This document shows positions 54,816 through 64,000 of a DNA stretch of 64,000 bases, one piece after another; the stretch's first letter is position 1; each line of letters starts with the position of its first letter. A model generated the notes under the pieces. The model was not told the DNA's origin and did not search any database. It worked only from the letters and a program-made list of their open reading frames with translations. The stretch covers positions 150,957-214,956 of the forward strand of contig NZ_SMOD01000009.1 in assembly GCF_004353905.1 (NCBI RefSeq), in the 5' to 3' direction. Source of the DNA: Paraburkholderia guartelaensis. GTDB lineage: Bacteria; Pseudomonadota; Gammaproteobacteria; Burkholderiales; Burkholderiaceae. The translations under genes and the position numbers were made by a program.

Positions 54816-55607
54816 TTAGCCGTGCGGCCGCAGCGCGCCGGCCACGCGGCCCATCTGATCGATACCGCTGTCGAACAGGCGCGCGAAGTAGGGAATCAGG
54901 TTCGGCATCATGAGCTGGATAAGCACCAGGCCCACGAGCATCGTGAGCGCGAAGCCGATCTGGAAGATACCGATTTGCGGGGCCGCACGGTTCAGAATGC
55001 CGAGCGACAGATTGGTGATGAGAAGCGCGACCACCACCGGCAGCGAGAGCAGCAGGCCCGAGGTGAGGATCGTCGCGCCGTAGTTGGCGATCAGCTGCCA
55101 GCCCGAGGCGCCGAGCACGCTCGCGGTGACAGGCAGCGTCTGGAACGTGGCGACGAGCGCCGCGATCATCTGCAGATGGCCGTCGAACACGAGGAAGGCG
55201 AGCATTGCCATCATGTTCAGCCAGGAGGAGAGCGCGGGCGAGCTCGTGTTGGCCTGCGGGTCGAAGAAGTTCGCGAAGCCCAGACCCATGCCGAGGCTCA
55301 TCAGGTCGCCCGCCGCGGTCACGACCGCGAACACGAGCTGCATCGTGAAGCCGAGCGCAATGCCGATCAGGAACTGATTGACGAGGATCCACACGCCCTC
55401 GGTGGAAAACACCGTGACCTGCGGCATGGCGCTGAGCGTGGGCGCGACGATCAGCGTGACGAAGCCCGCGAGGCCGATCTTCACGCGCGTCGGCACGGAG
55501 CGGTTGCCCACCACGGGCGCGACCGCCACGAGCGCCAGAATGCGCGTGAACGGCCAGAGGAACGCCGTGAGCCAGGCGTTGAGCTGCGCGTAGGTGACCG
55601 TAAACAT
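54816..55607 (-). CDS. fliR: Flagellar export gate protein FliR
   Basis: FliR is part of the FliPQR export channel. The 263-residue protein has about six hydrophobic segments and the family N-terminus (LNAWLTAFLWPFTRILALVA), with VGNRSVPTRVKIGLAGFVTL and MGLGFANFFDPQANT. It is the last gene of the fliLMNOPQR run. Confidence 0.97.
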   Translation of the reverse strand: MFTVTYAQLNAWLTAFLWPFTRILALVAVAPVVGNRSVPTRVKIGLAGFVTLIVAPTLSAMPQVTVFSTEGVWILVNQFLIGIALGFTMQLVFAVVTAAGDLMSLGMGLGFANFFDPQANTSSPALSSWLNMMAMLAFLVFDGHLQMIAALVATFQTLPVTASVLGASGWQLIANYGATILTSGLLLSLPVVVALLITNLSLGILNRAAPQIGIFQIGFALTMLVGLVLIQLMMPNLIPYFARLFDSGIDQMGRVAGALRPHG

Positions 55608-55659
55608 CGTGTGCCGGAAGAGGTGCGCCGCAAGCGCGAGGAGGCGGCCGGGGCGGCGC

Positions 55660-55929
55660 CTAGCCCGCGAGCTGCGGAATGCTCGTGAAAATGCGGTGCA
55701 TGTAGTCGAGCATCGTCGTGAGCATCCACGGGCCGGCGATCACGAGCGTGACCGCGATGGCGACCAGCTTCGGGATGAACGAGAGCGTGGCTTCGTTGAT
55801 CTGCGTGGCCGCCTGGAACAGGCTCACCGCCAGGCCCACCACGAGCGCGACGAGCAGGAGCGGCGCAGCAAGCAGGAGCGCCACATACATCGCCTCGTGA
55901 GAGAGCGTCATGACCATTTCGGGCGTCAT
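55660..55929 (-). CDS. fliQ: Flagellar export gate protein FliQ
   Basis: The 89-residue protein has two membrane helices and the family motif LVALVVGLAVSLFQAATQIN. It starts 10 bp after the fliP stop. Confidence 0.97.
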   Translation of the reverse strand: MTPEMVMTLSHEAMYVALLLAAPLLLVALVVGLAVSLFQAATQINEATLSFIPKLVAIAVTLVIAGPWMLTTMLDYMHRIFTSIPQLAG

Positions 55930-55939
55930 GTCTGTGTCC

Positions 55940-56785
55940 TCAGGTAAAACTCTGCGCGAGCGAACCGATCAGCAGTTGCCAGCCGTCCACCAGCACGAAC
56001 AGCATCAGTTTGAACGGCAGCGAAATCGTCGCGGGCGACACCATCATCATACCCATCGACATCAGCACGCTCGCCACCACCAGGTCGATGATGAGAAACG
56101 GGATGAAGATCGTGAAGCCGATCTGGAAGCCCGTCTTCAGTTCGCTCGTGACGAACGAGGGCACGAGCAGCGTGAGCGGCACGTCCTCGGGTCCCTGCAT
56201 GGGCGCCGCGTGCGAGATGCGCGCGAAGAGCGCGAGATCGGACTCGCGGGTCTGGCGCAGCATGAAGGTCTTGAAGGGCGCGACGCCGCGCGCCACGGCG
56301 TCGTCCATCGAAATCGTGCCGGCCGAGAACGGTTTGTAGCCGTCGTTGTAGGCCTTGTCGAGCACCGGCGACATCACGAACAGCGTGAGAAAGAGCGCGA
56401 GGCCCACGAGCACCTGGTTGGGCGGGGTGGTCGTCGTGCCGAGCGCCTGGCGCAGCAGCGAGAGCACGATGATGATGCGCGTGAAGCTCGTCATCATCAG
56501 CACCATCGCCGGCAGGAACGACAGCATCGTGAGCAGCAGCATCGTCTGCACGCTCAGCGAGTACGTCGTTCCGCCGTTGGGGCCGGGGCTCGTGTTGAAG
56601 GCGGGGAGGCCTTGCGGGCCGCCCGCGCTCTGTGCGTGCGCGAGGTGCGGCAGCGCGAGGGCGAAGGCGCCCGCGCCGAGCATCAGCGCGAACGGGAGCG
56701 CCGTTCTGGCGATCTTCGCGAGGGTAGCCGCGCGCGCGCGGACATCGCCGCCGGCGCCCGGCGCATGAAGGGAACTGCCGTGCAT
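55940..56785 (-). CDS. fliP: Flagellar export gate protein FliP
   Basis: The 281-residue product has a cleavable signal peptide (ends LPHLAHA), the motif [35 protein letters not shown] and the C-terminal [22 protein letters not shown] region. It is in the same operon, adjacent to fliO. Confidence 0.97.
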   Translation of the reverse strand: MHGSSLHAPGAGGDVRARAATLAKIARTALPFALMLGAGAFALALPHLAHAQSAGGPQGLPAFNTSPGPNGGTTYSLSVQTMLLLTMLSFLPAMVLMMTSFTRIIIVLSLLRQALGTTTTPPNQVLVGLALFLTLFVMSPVLDKAYNDGYKPFSAGTISMDDAVARGVAPFKTFMLRQTRESDLALFARISHAAPMQGPEDVPLTLLVPSFVTSELKTGFQIGFTIFIPFLIIDLVVASVLMSMGMMMVSPATISLPFKLMLFVLVDGWQLLIGSLAQSFT

Positions 56786-57427
56786 TTACTGCGCTCCGCC
56801 GTCGTGACGCATGAAACGCGCGCTGATGCGTTTGTTCGCCTCGCTTTTCAGCGCGTCACGAAAGCGCTGTGCGAAGGTGCCCGAGAGGGCGGGGGCGTTG
56901 GGGGCAGACGCCGCGACGCCTGCGGGAAGCTCACCCGCGGGCAGCGTGTGCAGCAGGCGCACATTGCCGGGCGCGGCGCCCAGCACGAGCCAGGTGTCGC
57001 CGATCTCGACGACGGCCACGCGCTCCTTGCCGCCGAGCGATGCGCCGCCCACGGTCTTCACGAGTGCGTTCCTCGGGCCGCCTTGCAGGCCGAGACGCCG
57101 CGCGAGCCAGGCGCAGCCGAACACCACGGCGATCACGAGCGCGAGACCCAGAACCGTTTGCACGACCGCGCCGAAACCGAGCGAGGGAACCGCGCTGCCG
57201 GCGATCACGGCGGAGGCGCCCGAAGCACCCGATGCCGCGCGCGTGGCTTCGTTGACTGCCTGAAGGTCGGCGGCTCGCGCGCTCATGACCGCGAAAACGG
57301 CGGCGCCGGCGAGCGAGAGGTGTACGGCGAGGCGCCACGACAATCGCAGCACGCGTGCGCTGCGGGACTTCCGCGTGCGTCGCATGCTGGCGTCAGAAGC
57401 GGCGCCGGGAACAGCCTGGGGTTTCAT
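56786..57427 (-). CDS. fliO: Flagellar biosynthesis protein FliO
   Basis: FliO helps assemble FliP. The 213-residue protein has an N-terminal basic segment, a hydrophobic stretch (residues about 30-52) and a single later membrane helix (VVQTVLGLALVIAVVFGCAW) followed by the FliO domain (GGKERVAVVEIGDTWLVLG). It overlaps fliN by 4 nt (ATGA). Confidence 0.93.
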   Translation of the reverse strand: MKPQAVPGAASDASMRRTRKSRSARVLRLSWRLAVHLSLAGAAVFAVMSARAADLQAVNEATRAASGASGASAVIAGSAVPSLGFGAVVQTVLGLALVIAVVFGCAWLARRLGLQGGPRNALVKTVGGASLGGKERVAVVEIGDTWLVLGAAPGNVRLLHTLPAGELPAGVAASAPNAPALSGTFAQRFRDALKSEANKRISARFMRHDGGAQ

Positions 57428-57882
57428 CGGTTCAGCTTCCGGATCCGCTCGGACGGCGTGATGATGTCGGTGAGACGGATGCCGAACTTGTCGTTCACGA
57501 CCACCACTTCGCCCTGGGCGATGAGGCAGCCGTTCACGAGCACGTCCATCGGCTCGCCGGCCATGCCGTCGAGTTCCACGACCGAGCCCTGCGCGAGTTG
57601 CAGCAGGTTGCGGATCGCGATCTTCGTGCGGCCCAGTTCCACGGTCATCTGGACGGGAATGTCCAGAATCATGTCGATGTCGTTGGCCGTCTTCGTCGAG
57701 TCGACCTTCGAGAGCGGCTGGAACACGGCCGTCGGTTGCGCGGCCGGCGCGTCGTTGCTGTTCTGCTCGGCAAGCGCGCTCGCCCAGTCGTCCATGGAGT
57801 CGCTGCCTGCTTCTTGCGCCGCGGCGTCGAAACCCGGGTCGAGCACCGGCTCGTCTGCGCTCGTGCCGTTGATCTCACTCAT
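57424..57882 (-). CDS. fliN: Flagellar motor switch protein FliN
   Basis: FliN is in the C-ring. The 152-residue product has an acidic N-terminal part and the C-terminal SpoA domain (DIMLDIPVQMTVELGRTKIA, GSVVELDGMAGEPMDVLVNG). Both a GTG at 57888 and an ATG at 57882 are possible; the ATG has AAGG at 5-6 nt and overlaps the fliM stop. Confidence 0.97.
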   Translation of the reverse strand: MSEINGTSADEPVLDPGFDAAAQEAGSDSMDDWASALAEQNSNDAPAAQPTAVFQPLSKVDSTKTANDIDMILDIPVQMTVELGRTKIAIRNLLQLAQGSVVELDGMAGEPMDVLVNGCLIAQGEVVVVNDKFGIRLTDIITPSERIRKLNR

Positions 57883-58879
57883 ATCCACCTTCCTTCATCG
57901 TGTCGGCTGCGCTGATCATCTTCTGGACCCGCAACGCGTATTGACCATTGAAAATTCCGTAGCCGCACTCCATCACGGGCACGCCGTCCACCTTGGCGGT
58001 GATGTGCTCCGCGACGTTCATGGGCAGCACGTCGCCCTTCTTCATGTTCAGGATCTGCTCGAACGTCACGGGCACCTGCGCGAGGTCGGCCGTGAGCTCG
58101 ACTTCGGCGGCCTGCACCTGCTGCGAGAGCACGCGCACCCAGCGGCGGTCCACGTCGAGCACTTCGCCTTGCAGCGGCGAGGCGAGCACGTCGCGGATCG
58201 GCTCGATCATCGAGTAGGGCATGCAGATGTGCAGCGTGCCGCCCGTCGGCCCGAATTCGATCGAGAACTGCGTGACGATCACGATCTCGTTGGGCGTGGC
58301 AACGTTTGCGAACTGCGTATGCATTTCAGAGCGCACATATTCGAACTGCAGCGGCCGCACGCTTTTCCATGCGTTCGTGTAGTGCTCGAACACGAGGTTG
58401 AGCAGCTTGCCGATGATGCGCTGCTCGGTCTGCGTGAAGTCGCGGCCTTCCACTCGCGTGTGGAAGCGCCCGTCGCCGCCGAAGAGGTTGTCCACGACGA
58501 AGAACACGAGGTTCGGGTCGAACACGAACAGCGACGTGCCGCGCAGCGGCTTCACGTGCACGAGGTTCAGGTTCGTCGGGATCGGCAGGTTGCGGGTGAA
58601 CTCGCTGTACTTCTGCACGCGCACCGGACCGACCGAGATTTCGGCGGTGCGGCGCATGAAATTGAAGATGCCGACGCGCAACAGGCGCGCAAAGCGCTCG
58701 TTGATGATTTCGAGGCCAGGCATCCGGCCGCGAACGATACGTTCCTGCGTCGCGATGTTGTAGGGCCGTACGCCCTTGTTCTCGGAGCCACCCGAATCGG
58801 AATCGACTTCGCCGGTGACGCCTTTGAGGAGGGCATCGACCTCCTCCTGGGACATGAACTCGTCGTGACCCATCGTCAT
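57875..58879 (-). CDS. fliM: Flagellar motor switch protein FliM
   Basis: FliM binds CheY-P and switches rotation. The 334-residue protein has the N-terminal CheY-binding motif (FMSQEEVDALLKG), the middle domain with GEVLDVDRRWVRVLSQQVQA and a C-terminal SpoA domain (LPMNVAEHITAKVDGVPVME). GGAGGG lies 9 nt before the ATG at 58879; another ATG is two codons later. Confidence 0.98.
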   Translation of the reverse strand: MTMGHDEFMSQEEVDALLKGVTGEVDSDSGGSENKGVRPYNIATQERIVRGRMPGLEIINERFARLLRVGIFNFMRRTAEISVGPVRVQKYSEFTRNLPIPTNLNLVHVKPLRGTSLFVFDPNLVFFVVDNLFGGDGRFHTRVEGRDFTQTEQRIIGKLLNLVFEHYTNAWKSVRPLQFEYVRSEMHTQFANVATPNEIVIVTQFSIEFGPTGGTLHICMPYSMIEPIRDVLASPLQGEVLDVDRRWVRVLSQQVQAAEVELTADLAQVPVTFEQILNMKKGDVLPMNVAEHITAKVDGVPVMECGYGIFNGQYALRVQKMISAADTMKEGGYE

Positions 58880-58919
58880 GATGACTGGCCCTCCATCGCG
58901 GGAATCATGTCAGCCACGC

Positions 58920-59423
58920 TCACTGGACGACGAATTCGGTGAACAGCACGTCGTCGACGTGCATCGGCTTCTCGTTGGCGCCCGCGGGCTGCGAGATCAG
59001 CACGGCGAGCTCGGTGGCGAGCGCACGCTTGCCGTCGAGCGGTGCGAGGTCGGACGGATGCTTGTTCGAGAGCGCGAGCAACAGGCGGCTGCGGATCTCG
59101 GGCATGCGCGCGACGAGCGCGTCCTGGGTGGCCTGGCTGTCGAGCTTGAGCGTGAGGCCGATGCGCAGGTAGTGCGATTCGCCGTCGTCGGACTGCAGAT
59201 TGACGGTCATCGGCTCGAGCGCGTAGTACACGGACACGGCCGGCGGCGCGGCGGTCGGCGTGGCTGGTGCGCTCGCCGTATGGCGCGACATGAAGAACCA
59301 CGTCGCGCCGCCCGCCGCGGCGGCGGCGAGGATCGCAATGAGCGCGATGACGAGAATGCGCTTCATCGGTCCGGGTTTCGCGCCCTGGGGCGCGGCTTGC
59401 TGGGATGCGGTGGTGGTCGCCAT
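58920..59423 (-). CDS. fliL: Flagellar basal-body-associated protein FliL
   Basis: FliL associates with the stator near the MS ring. The 167-residue product has an N-terminal cytoplasmic tail, a single membrane helix (about 21-42, ILVIALIAILAAAAAGGATW) and a periplasmic domain with YYALEPMTVNLQSDDGESHY and a conserved C-terminal VDDVLFTEFVVQ. It is the first gene of fliLMNOPQR. Confidence 0.96.
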   Translation of the reverse strand: MATTTASQQAAPQGAKPGPMKRILVIALIAILAAAAAGGATWFFMSRHTASAPATPTAAPPAVSVYYALEPMTVNLQSDDGESHYLRIGLTLKLDSQATQDALVARMPEIRSRLLLALSNKHPSDLAPLDGKRALATELAVLISQPAGANEKPMHVDDVLFTEFVVQ

Positions 59424-59655
59424 GTCGAAAAGTCAGCCTGGATGCTTGCGAGGGTCCGGGGGCCGACCTGATGGTCAGTCCGGGCATGCTGCATTGTTCC
59501 GGCTTTTGCCTTTCAGCGATGGGAGGAATAGACGGGGGAATTCCGGCTATCTCGTGGTTTTGTTGCGCGCCGCGGCAAGCCGGGCGCGCAAGGACGAGAT
59601 GTCAGCGCGCGCAGCCGCTGGGCGCGGCTGCGTAAGGCAGGGTGTCAGGAAGGCG
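59424..59655. other. Intergenic region fliK-fliL
   Basis: This 232-bp gap holds a perfect 9-bp hairpin (59610-59618 with 59624-59632) just downstream of fliK, without a T-run, and a second 8-bp hairpin (59563-59570 with 59584-59591). One may end the fliHIJK transcript. The promoter of fliLMNOPQR must lie here or further upstream, but I cannot mark it. Confidence 0.4.
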
Positions 59656-61200
59656 TCAGGCGAACGTGTCGATCAGGCCGACGGAGCGCGTCGTGACGCT
59701 CGCGGCGCTGCTCGTATCGTCCACGGCGTCCGTTGCGGCGAGCGTGCTGCCCGAGCCGGAACCGGAACGGCCGGAGCGGCCCGAACCGCTGCCGTCCTGC
59801 TGCGCCTGCTGGTTCATCTGGCGCGAGAAGCCGTCGCTCACGCTCGCGCTGCCAAGGCCGATGCCGTTTTGCTCCATGGCCTCGCGCAGCTTCGGCAGGG
59901 CCGCCTCGACGGCTTCGCGCACCTGCTGGTGCTGGGAGACGAAGAGGGCGTGCGCGTGGGTGTCCGAGACCTGCAGCACGACCTGGAGCGGTCCGAGATC
60001 CTTCGGATTGAGCGTGAGTTCCGCCGATTGCTGGTGAGCGTTCGAGAGGAACACGACCTTCTGGCTGAGCGCGTCTTCCCAGTCGCTCGTGCCGACCTGC
60101 GGCGAGATCGATGCGGAGGCGGCCGCGGCCGCCGGATTCGCGGTTGCGCTGGCCGCCTGGGCGGCCTGGGCCTGGGCGGCCGACGCGGCGGCGACCGCTG
60201 CGGCCTGGTTCGCGGCGAGCGCGTCGGTCGTGGCGGTGCTCGCCGTGGCGTCGGTCTGCGTGGCGGCGCCCGCCTGCTGCTGCGCCGCTGCCGTGAGCGC
60301 TTCCGTTGCGGCCTTCGCGGCGTCGGTCGCGGTGGTCGTGGCGCCCTTGGCCGCGTCGGCGCTCGCACCGCTACTCGCGGCCGTGCCGAACGCCTTGCTT
60401 TGGGCGGTCGCGCTCAAATGCGAAGCGAAGCTGCTGACGATGTTCGAACCCGAGCCCGTGCTGGCCGTGGTTGCGCCATTCGTAGCTGACCCGGCCGTGC
60501 TCACCGCATGCGTGGCTAGCGTGCCCGCACCGCCGCGCAGTTGCGCGAGCGCGGCTTGCAGCGCGTCGTGCACCGACTTCGGGTCGGCGCTTGCGGCGCT
60601 GCCCGTGGCCGTGCTGTCGCCTGTCGCGCCGGCGGCTGCCGTGGCGGCCGCTGCTGCGGCGGCGGACGCGACGCCTGCGAGCGTGCTGTCGCTGCTCGAC
60701 TGGCTGCCGTCGGCGTTCGCGTCGGTGCTCGTGTCGTCCTGGGTCTGCTGGCCCTGCTGCGCCTGCTGGGCCTGAGCCGCGGCGGCGGCCTGCGCGCCTG
60801 CGTCAGTCGCCTGCTTTTGCTGGGCGCGCGCGGCGGCGGCGCGGCGATCGGCGCTCGAGGTGCCCTGCGAGGCCTGGCTCGAGTTCGAGCTGGACGTCTG
60901 CGAAGCGCTGCTGCTGCTGTTGCTGCTGCTGCTTTGCGAGATGCTGCTGCTCGACGTGTTCGAGTTGGACTGCGCGGACGCATTCGACTGCGTGTTTTGC
61001 GCCGCCTGGGCGTTCTGGTTCGCCTGCGCGCTTTGCGTGTTCATCTGCTGTTGCAGCGTCTGCGCGAAACCCTGGCTGGCGGCATCCGCCTGGCTGATGG
61101 AGTTCGATGCCGCGTTCGACACGGCGTTCGATGCGGAATTGCCCGACACCGCGTCCGTGGCGGCGCCGAACAGCGAAGAAATGGAAGAGAGGAGCGACAT
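59656..61200 (-). CDS. fliK: Flagellar hook-length control protein FliK
   Basis: FliK measures the hook and triggers the FlhB switch. The 514-residue protein is rich in Ala, Gln, Ser and Thr over its first 350 residues and has the conserved C-terminal domain with LTLNPKDLGPLQVVLQVSDT. The low-complexity ruler part includes poly-Ser and poly-Gln runs. It lies 21 bp after fliJ. Confidence 0.95.
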   Translation of the reverse strand: MSLLSSISSLFGAATDAVSGNSASNAVSNAASNSISQADAASQGFAQTLQQQMNTQSAQANQNAQAAQNTQSNASAQSNSNTSSSSISQSSSSNSSSSASQTSSSNSSQASQGTSSADRRAAAARAQQKQATDAGAQAAAAAQAQQAQQGQQTQDDTSTDANADGSQSSSDSTLAGVASAAAAAAATAAAGATGDSTATGSAASADPKSVHDALQAALAQLRGGAGTLATHAVSTAGSATNGATTASTGSGSNIVSSFASHLSATAQSKAFGTAASSGASADAAKGATTTATDAAKAATEALTAAAQQQAGAATQTDATASTATTDALAANQAAAVAAASAAQAQAAQAASATANPAAAAASASISPQVGTSDWEDALSQKVVFLSNAHQQSAELTLNPKDLGPLQVVLQVSDTHAHALFVSQHQQVREAVEAALPKLREAMEQNGIGLGSASVSDGFSRQMNQQAQQDGSGSGRSGRSGSGSGSTLAATDAVDDTSSAASVTTRSVGLIDTFA

Positions 61201-61221
61201 ACTGGCGGCCTCGAAAACGTG

Positions 61222-61674
61222 TTACGGATGTTGCGACGTTCGCATGCGCAGCACGCGGGCTGCGTGCTCGTCGGCGTCGCGCTGTTCGCGGCGGGCATCC
61301 TTGCGGGCCTGCACATCGTCATGGCGGGTTTGCAGGACCTCGTACGAGCCGAGCTTCTGCTTGCTGCGCTGCCACTCGGGCTTCGCGGCCTCCACGCGCG
61401 CGGTGGCCTGCTCGAGCAGGCGCCGCTGCTGTTCGATCGCCGCGTCGAGCGTGTCGATGAACGCCTGGAAGTTGCGCACGTTGCCCGCGGCCATGCCGCT
61501 GCGCGCCGATTCGGTGAAACGCGCGTGGTACTCGTCGCGATAGGTGATAAGCGCCTCGAGCTGCTTTTCGACCTCGCCGCGCTCGCGCTGTACGCGGCCG
61601 AGCTTTTGCGTGGCGGCGTCGACGTCGTCTTGCGCGAGGCCGATCAAGGTTTGCAGCGCGGTTTGTTTCGTCAT
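61222..61674 (-). CDS. fliJ: Flagellar export protein FliJ
   Basis: FliJ is the coiled-coil stalk of the export ATPase complex. The 150-residue protein is almost entirely charged helix ([19 protein letters not shown]). The ATG overlaps the fliI stop by 4 nt. Confidence 0.95.
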   Translation of the reverse strand: MTKQTALQTLIGLAQDDVDAATQKLGRVQRERGEVEKQLEALITYRDEYHARFTESARSGMAAGNVRNFQAFIDTLDAAIEQQRRLLEQATARVEAAKPEWQRSKQKLGSYEVLQTRHDDVQARKDARREQRDADEHAARVLRMRTSQHP

Positions 61675-63380
61675 GTCCTGGCTCCAATCAGCTGGCCGAG
61701 CATCTCGACGCTCTGATCATAGTTCGCGGTTTCGCGAAAACCCTGCTGAAGAAAGGCCTCGATGCGCGGATACAGCGCGATCGCGCGGTCGAGCACGGCG
61801 TCGCGCCCGCTTACGTACGCACCCACGTTGATGAGGTCGCGGTTGCGCTGGTAACGCGAAAGCATCTGCTTGAGCGCGCGCGTCTGGTTCAGATGCTGGT
61901 CGTCGATCAGCGCGGTCATCGCGCGGCTGATCGAGGCCTCGATGTCGATGGCCGGATAGTGCCCCGCTTCGGCGAGCGCACGCGAGAGCACGATATGGCC
62001 GTCGAGAATCGCGCGCGCCGAGTCGGCGATCGGGTCCTGCTGGTCGTCGCCTTCGGTGAGCACGGTATAGAACGCCGTGATCGAGCCGCCGCCCTCGGGG
62101 CCATTGCCGGTGCGCTCGACGAGCGCGGGCAGCTTGGCGAACACCGAAGGCGGATAGCCCTTGGTCGCGGGCGGCTCGCCGATGGCGAGCGCGATCTCGC
62201 GCTGCGCCATCGCGTAACGCGTGAGCGAGTCCATGAGCAGCAGCACGTGCTTGCCCTGGTCGCGGAAATATTCGGCCAGCGACGTGGTGTACGCGGCGGC
62301 CTGCATGCGCAGGAGCGGCGAAACGTCGGCGGGCGCGGCCACGACGACCGAGCGCGCAAGGCCGTCCTCGCCGAGGATCTGCTCGATGAATTCCTTCACT
62401 TCGCGGCCCCGCTCGCCGATCAGGCCGATCACGATGACTTCCGCGCTGGTCGCGCGCGCCATCGTGCCGAGCAGCACCGATTTACCCACGCCCGAGCCTG
62501 CAAAGAGGCCCATGCGCTGACCGCGTCCGACCGTGAGCAGCGAATTGATCGCGCGCACGCCCACGTCGAGCACCTTGTGGATCGGCTCGCGGTTCAGCGG
62601 ATTGATGACGGGCGCGGTGAGCGCCGAGTCGGCTTCGGTGTTCAACGGGCCCAGGCCGTCGAGCGGGCGGCCCGAGGCATCGACCACGCGGCCGAGCATG
62701 CCCCAGCCCACCGGCAGGCGCTTCGCGCCCGCCTTCGGGTCGGCGATCGGCGCGGTTTCCAGCGGCCAGACGCGCGCGCCGGGCAACAGGCCCGCGACTT
62801 CGGTCGTCGGCATCAGAAAGAGCTTGTCGCCGCCGAAGCCGACCACTTCCGCTTCGGCCATCGGCAGCGAGCTGCCCGGCGGCAGTTCGATCATCACCTC
62901 GGCGCCCACGGCGAGGCGCAGCCCCACGGCTTCGAGCACGAGGCCCGCCGCGCGCGTGAGACGCCCGCAGCCGCGCAGCGGCAGGGCGAGCGCATTGCGC
63001 TCGCGCACGTCGCGCAGTTGCGCGTTCCACGAGGTCAGGAACGGGTTGGCCGGGTCGTAGTTCGCCGGCGGCACGTAGGGCGCGCTCGGCGTTTTGGCCT
63101 CGATCGGCGCGTCGTGATCCGCGAGGCCTGGCGGCGCATCGGCCGCGTCCGCGGCAAGCGCCGCGTCGATCGCGTGGATCGCGTCGGCGGCACCCAGCTC
63201 GCGTGACTCGCGCTTGGCCGGAATGCCCGGGATGTCGAGGTCGCCTACAAGCAACGCGCCGAGCTGCGCAGGGTCGCTCGCGAGCGGGCCGAACGAGGCG
63301 AGCGCGAGTTCCTGCTCGAGCGGCGTGAGACCGCCCGTGTGGATGGCCTGATGGCTCGGCGGTTGCGGGTGGTTCACCAT
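61671..63380 (-). CDS. fliI: Flagellum-specific ATPase FliI
   Basis: FliI drives substrate unloading at the export gate. The 569-residue protein has an N-terminal extension of about 120 residues beyond the usual 440-460, then the ATPase core with Walker A ([19 protein letters not shown]), Walker B ([18 protein letters not shown]) and [17 protein letters not shown]. It overlaps fliH and fliJ. Confidence 0.98.
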   Translation of the reverse strand: MVNHPQPPSHQAIHTGGLTPLEQELALASFGPLASDPAQLGALLVGDLDIPGIPAKRESRELGAADAIHAIDAALAADAADAPPGLADHDAPIEAKTPSAPYVPPANYDPANPFLTSWNAQLRDVRERNALALPLRGCGRLTRAAGLVLEAVGLRLAVGAEVMIELPPGSSLPMAEAEVVGFGGDKLFLMPTTEVAGLLPGARVWPLETAPIADPKAGAKRLPVGWGMLGRVVDASGRPLDGLGPLNTEADSALTAPVINPLNREPIHKVLDVGVRAINSLLTVGRGQRMGLFAGSGVGKSVLLGTMARATSAEVIVIGLIGERGREVKEFIEQILGEDGLARSVVVAAPADVSPLLRMQAAAYTTSLAEYFRDQGKHVLLLMDSLTRYAMAQREIALAIGEPPATKGYPPSVFAKLPALVERTGNGPEGGGSITAFYTVLTEGDDQQDPIADSARAILDGHIVLSRALAEAGHYPAIDIEASISRAMTALIDDQHLNQTRALKQMLSRYQRNRDLINVGAYVSGRDAVLDRAIALYPRIEAFLQQGFRETANYDQSVEMLGQLIGART

Positions 63381-64000
63381 GGCCGTGCCTTGCCGAGCGC
63401 GGCCGTCACGCGCTCCCAGCGCGTGCGGATGCTGGCGTCGGTTTCTCCCGTTGCGGCCTGCGCGCGGCAGCCGCCGCGCTCGATCGTCGGGTCGGTGCGC
63501 ACGCTCCAGCCGCGCGCCTGAAGGTCATCCATCAGATAAGCCTCGACGATCGGCAGATCGGCGGGGCTCACCACGAGCTGCGGGGAACCCGCGAGCTGCG
63601 GTTCGGCCACGAGCACTTCGCGCGCGACCGCGACGAGCGCCGTCGGGTCGTGCTGAACGTGCTGGCGCACGACCTGCTGCGCGATGTCGAGCGCGAGTTC
63701 CACGAGCGTCTCCGCCACGCCGGCCTGCGCCGTTTCGAGCGCGTCGCTAAAGCGGCTGGCGAGCGCCGCGAGCTGCGCCGCTTGCGCGCGCGCCTCGGCC
63801 TGACCCTGCTCGAAGCCCTGCTGGCGGCCCTGTTCGTGCCCGGCCTGATAGCCGAGCGCCTGGCCCGCCACATGGCCGGAGCGCAGCCCTTCCTGATGGG
63901 CCGCGTCGCGCAGCGCATGGAGCTGGGCCTCGAACGCGGCCGTCTCGTCGGGCGTGGGCGGCGGCGGCGGGGGAGGCGGCGGGTCGAACGACGCCATCTC
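63374..64000 (-). CDS. fliH: Flagellar assembly protein FliH, N-terminus beyond window edge
   Basis: FliH regulates FliI. At least 208 residues are visible, with a Pro-rich segment ([13 protein letters not shown]), a GxxxG-type helical stretch ([20 protein letters not shown]) and the FliH C-terminal part ([13 protein letters not shown]). An ATG lies at 63997, but the codon before it encodes Glu, and FliH proteins commonly have sequence ending in WE before this point, so the true start is outside the window. Confidence 0.93.
   Translation of the reverse strand, partial: EMASFDPPPPPPPPPTPDETAAFEAQLHALRDAAHQEGLRSGHVAGQALGYQAGHEQGRQQGFEQGQAEARAQAAQLAALASRFSDALETAQAGVAETLVELALDIAQQVVRQHVQHDPTALVAVAREVLVAEPQLAGSPQLVVSPADLPIVEAYLMDDLQARGWSVRTDPTIERGGCRAQAATGETDASIRTRWERVTAALGKARPW

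Noticed and set aside
55910..58942. A 1010-codon open frame on the plus strand opposite fliQ, P, O, N, M
   Set aside because: Same reason: it mirrors clear flagellar genes and its composition (Arg, Glu, His repeats) is that of a reverse-frame artefact.

Overview
The window is a 64-kb piece of a high-GC betaproteobacterial chromosome, most likely from the Burkholderiaceae (Paraburkholderia/Caballeronia/Burkholderia type). The evidence is the gene order flhDC-motAB-cheY-cheA-cheW-mcp-cheR-cheD-cheB-cheY-cheZ-(DUF2844-DUF3443)-flhB-flhA-flhF-flhG-fliA, the nearby rpsU, an H-NS protein of the short GC-rich-genome type, and strong Arg/Ala/Gly codon bias. Almost the whole flagellar and chemotaxis machinery is present. 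I see no rRNA, tRNA, insertion sequence, CRISPR array or prophage.

Layout. (1) 1-7.9 kb, minus strand: fliC, fliD and fliT, then a very large TPR plus O-GlcNAc-transferase-like plus family-2-like glycosyltransferase and two SAM methyltransferases, a probable flagellin modification block. (2) 8.1-16.1 kb: housekeeping and accessory genes (aldo/keto reductase, rpsU, an unknown Gly/Cys-rich protein, tag, a BadF-type sugar kinase, a HAD phosphatase, a histidine-phosphatase lipoprotein, a decayed aquaporin fragment, an H-NS-like protein, a GT4 glycosyltransferase). (3) 16.6-39.7 kb, plus strand: the master regulator flhDC, the stator, the chemotaxis operon, the export-gate genes flhBA, the placement and number regulators flhFG, and the sigma factor fliA. 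A secreted DUF2844/DUF3443 pair sits between cheZ and flhB. (4) 39.9-42.2 kb, minus strand: flgN, flgM, flgA. (5) 42.4-54.7 kb, plus strand: flgBCDEFGHIJ, ycgR, flgKL. (6) 54.8-64 kb, minus strand: fliR, Q, P, O, N, M, L, then fliK, J, I and a truncated fliH at the window edge.

Regulation fits the FlhDC -> FliA/FlgM hierarchy. Good sigma-28 promoter matches (two octamers 11 bp apart) lie before fliC, motA and flgK, with a looser one before flgM. Intrinsic terminators with long perfect stems follow fliC, fliT, flhA, fliA, flgN, flgL and the H-NS gene.

The most interesting points are: the DUF3443 lipoprotein, which carries what looks like a complete pepsin-type layout (two Asp motifs, flap, psi-loop segment and C-terminal strand pattern); an FlhG that has lost both lysines of the MinD-type Walker A but keeps the N-terminal DQAxxLRxL motif; a three-part glycosyltransferase next to the flagellin; a CheD with a duplicated ELFG motif in its tail; an FlgA with a repeat-bearing N-terminal insert; and a truncated aquaporin remnant.
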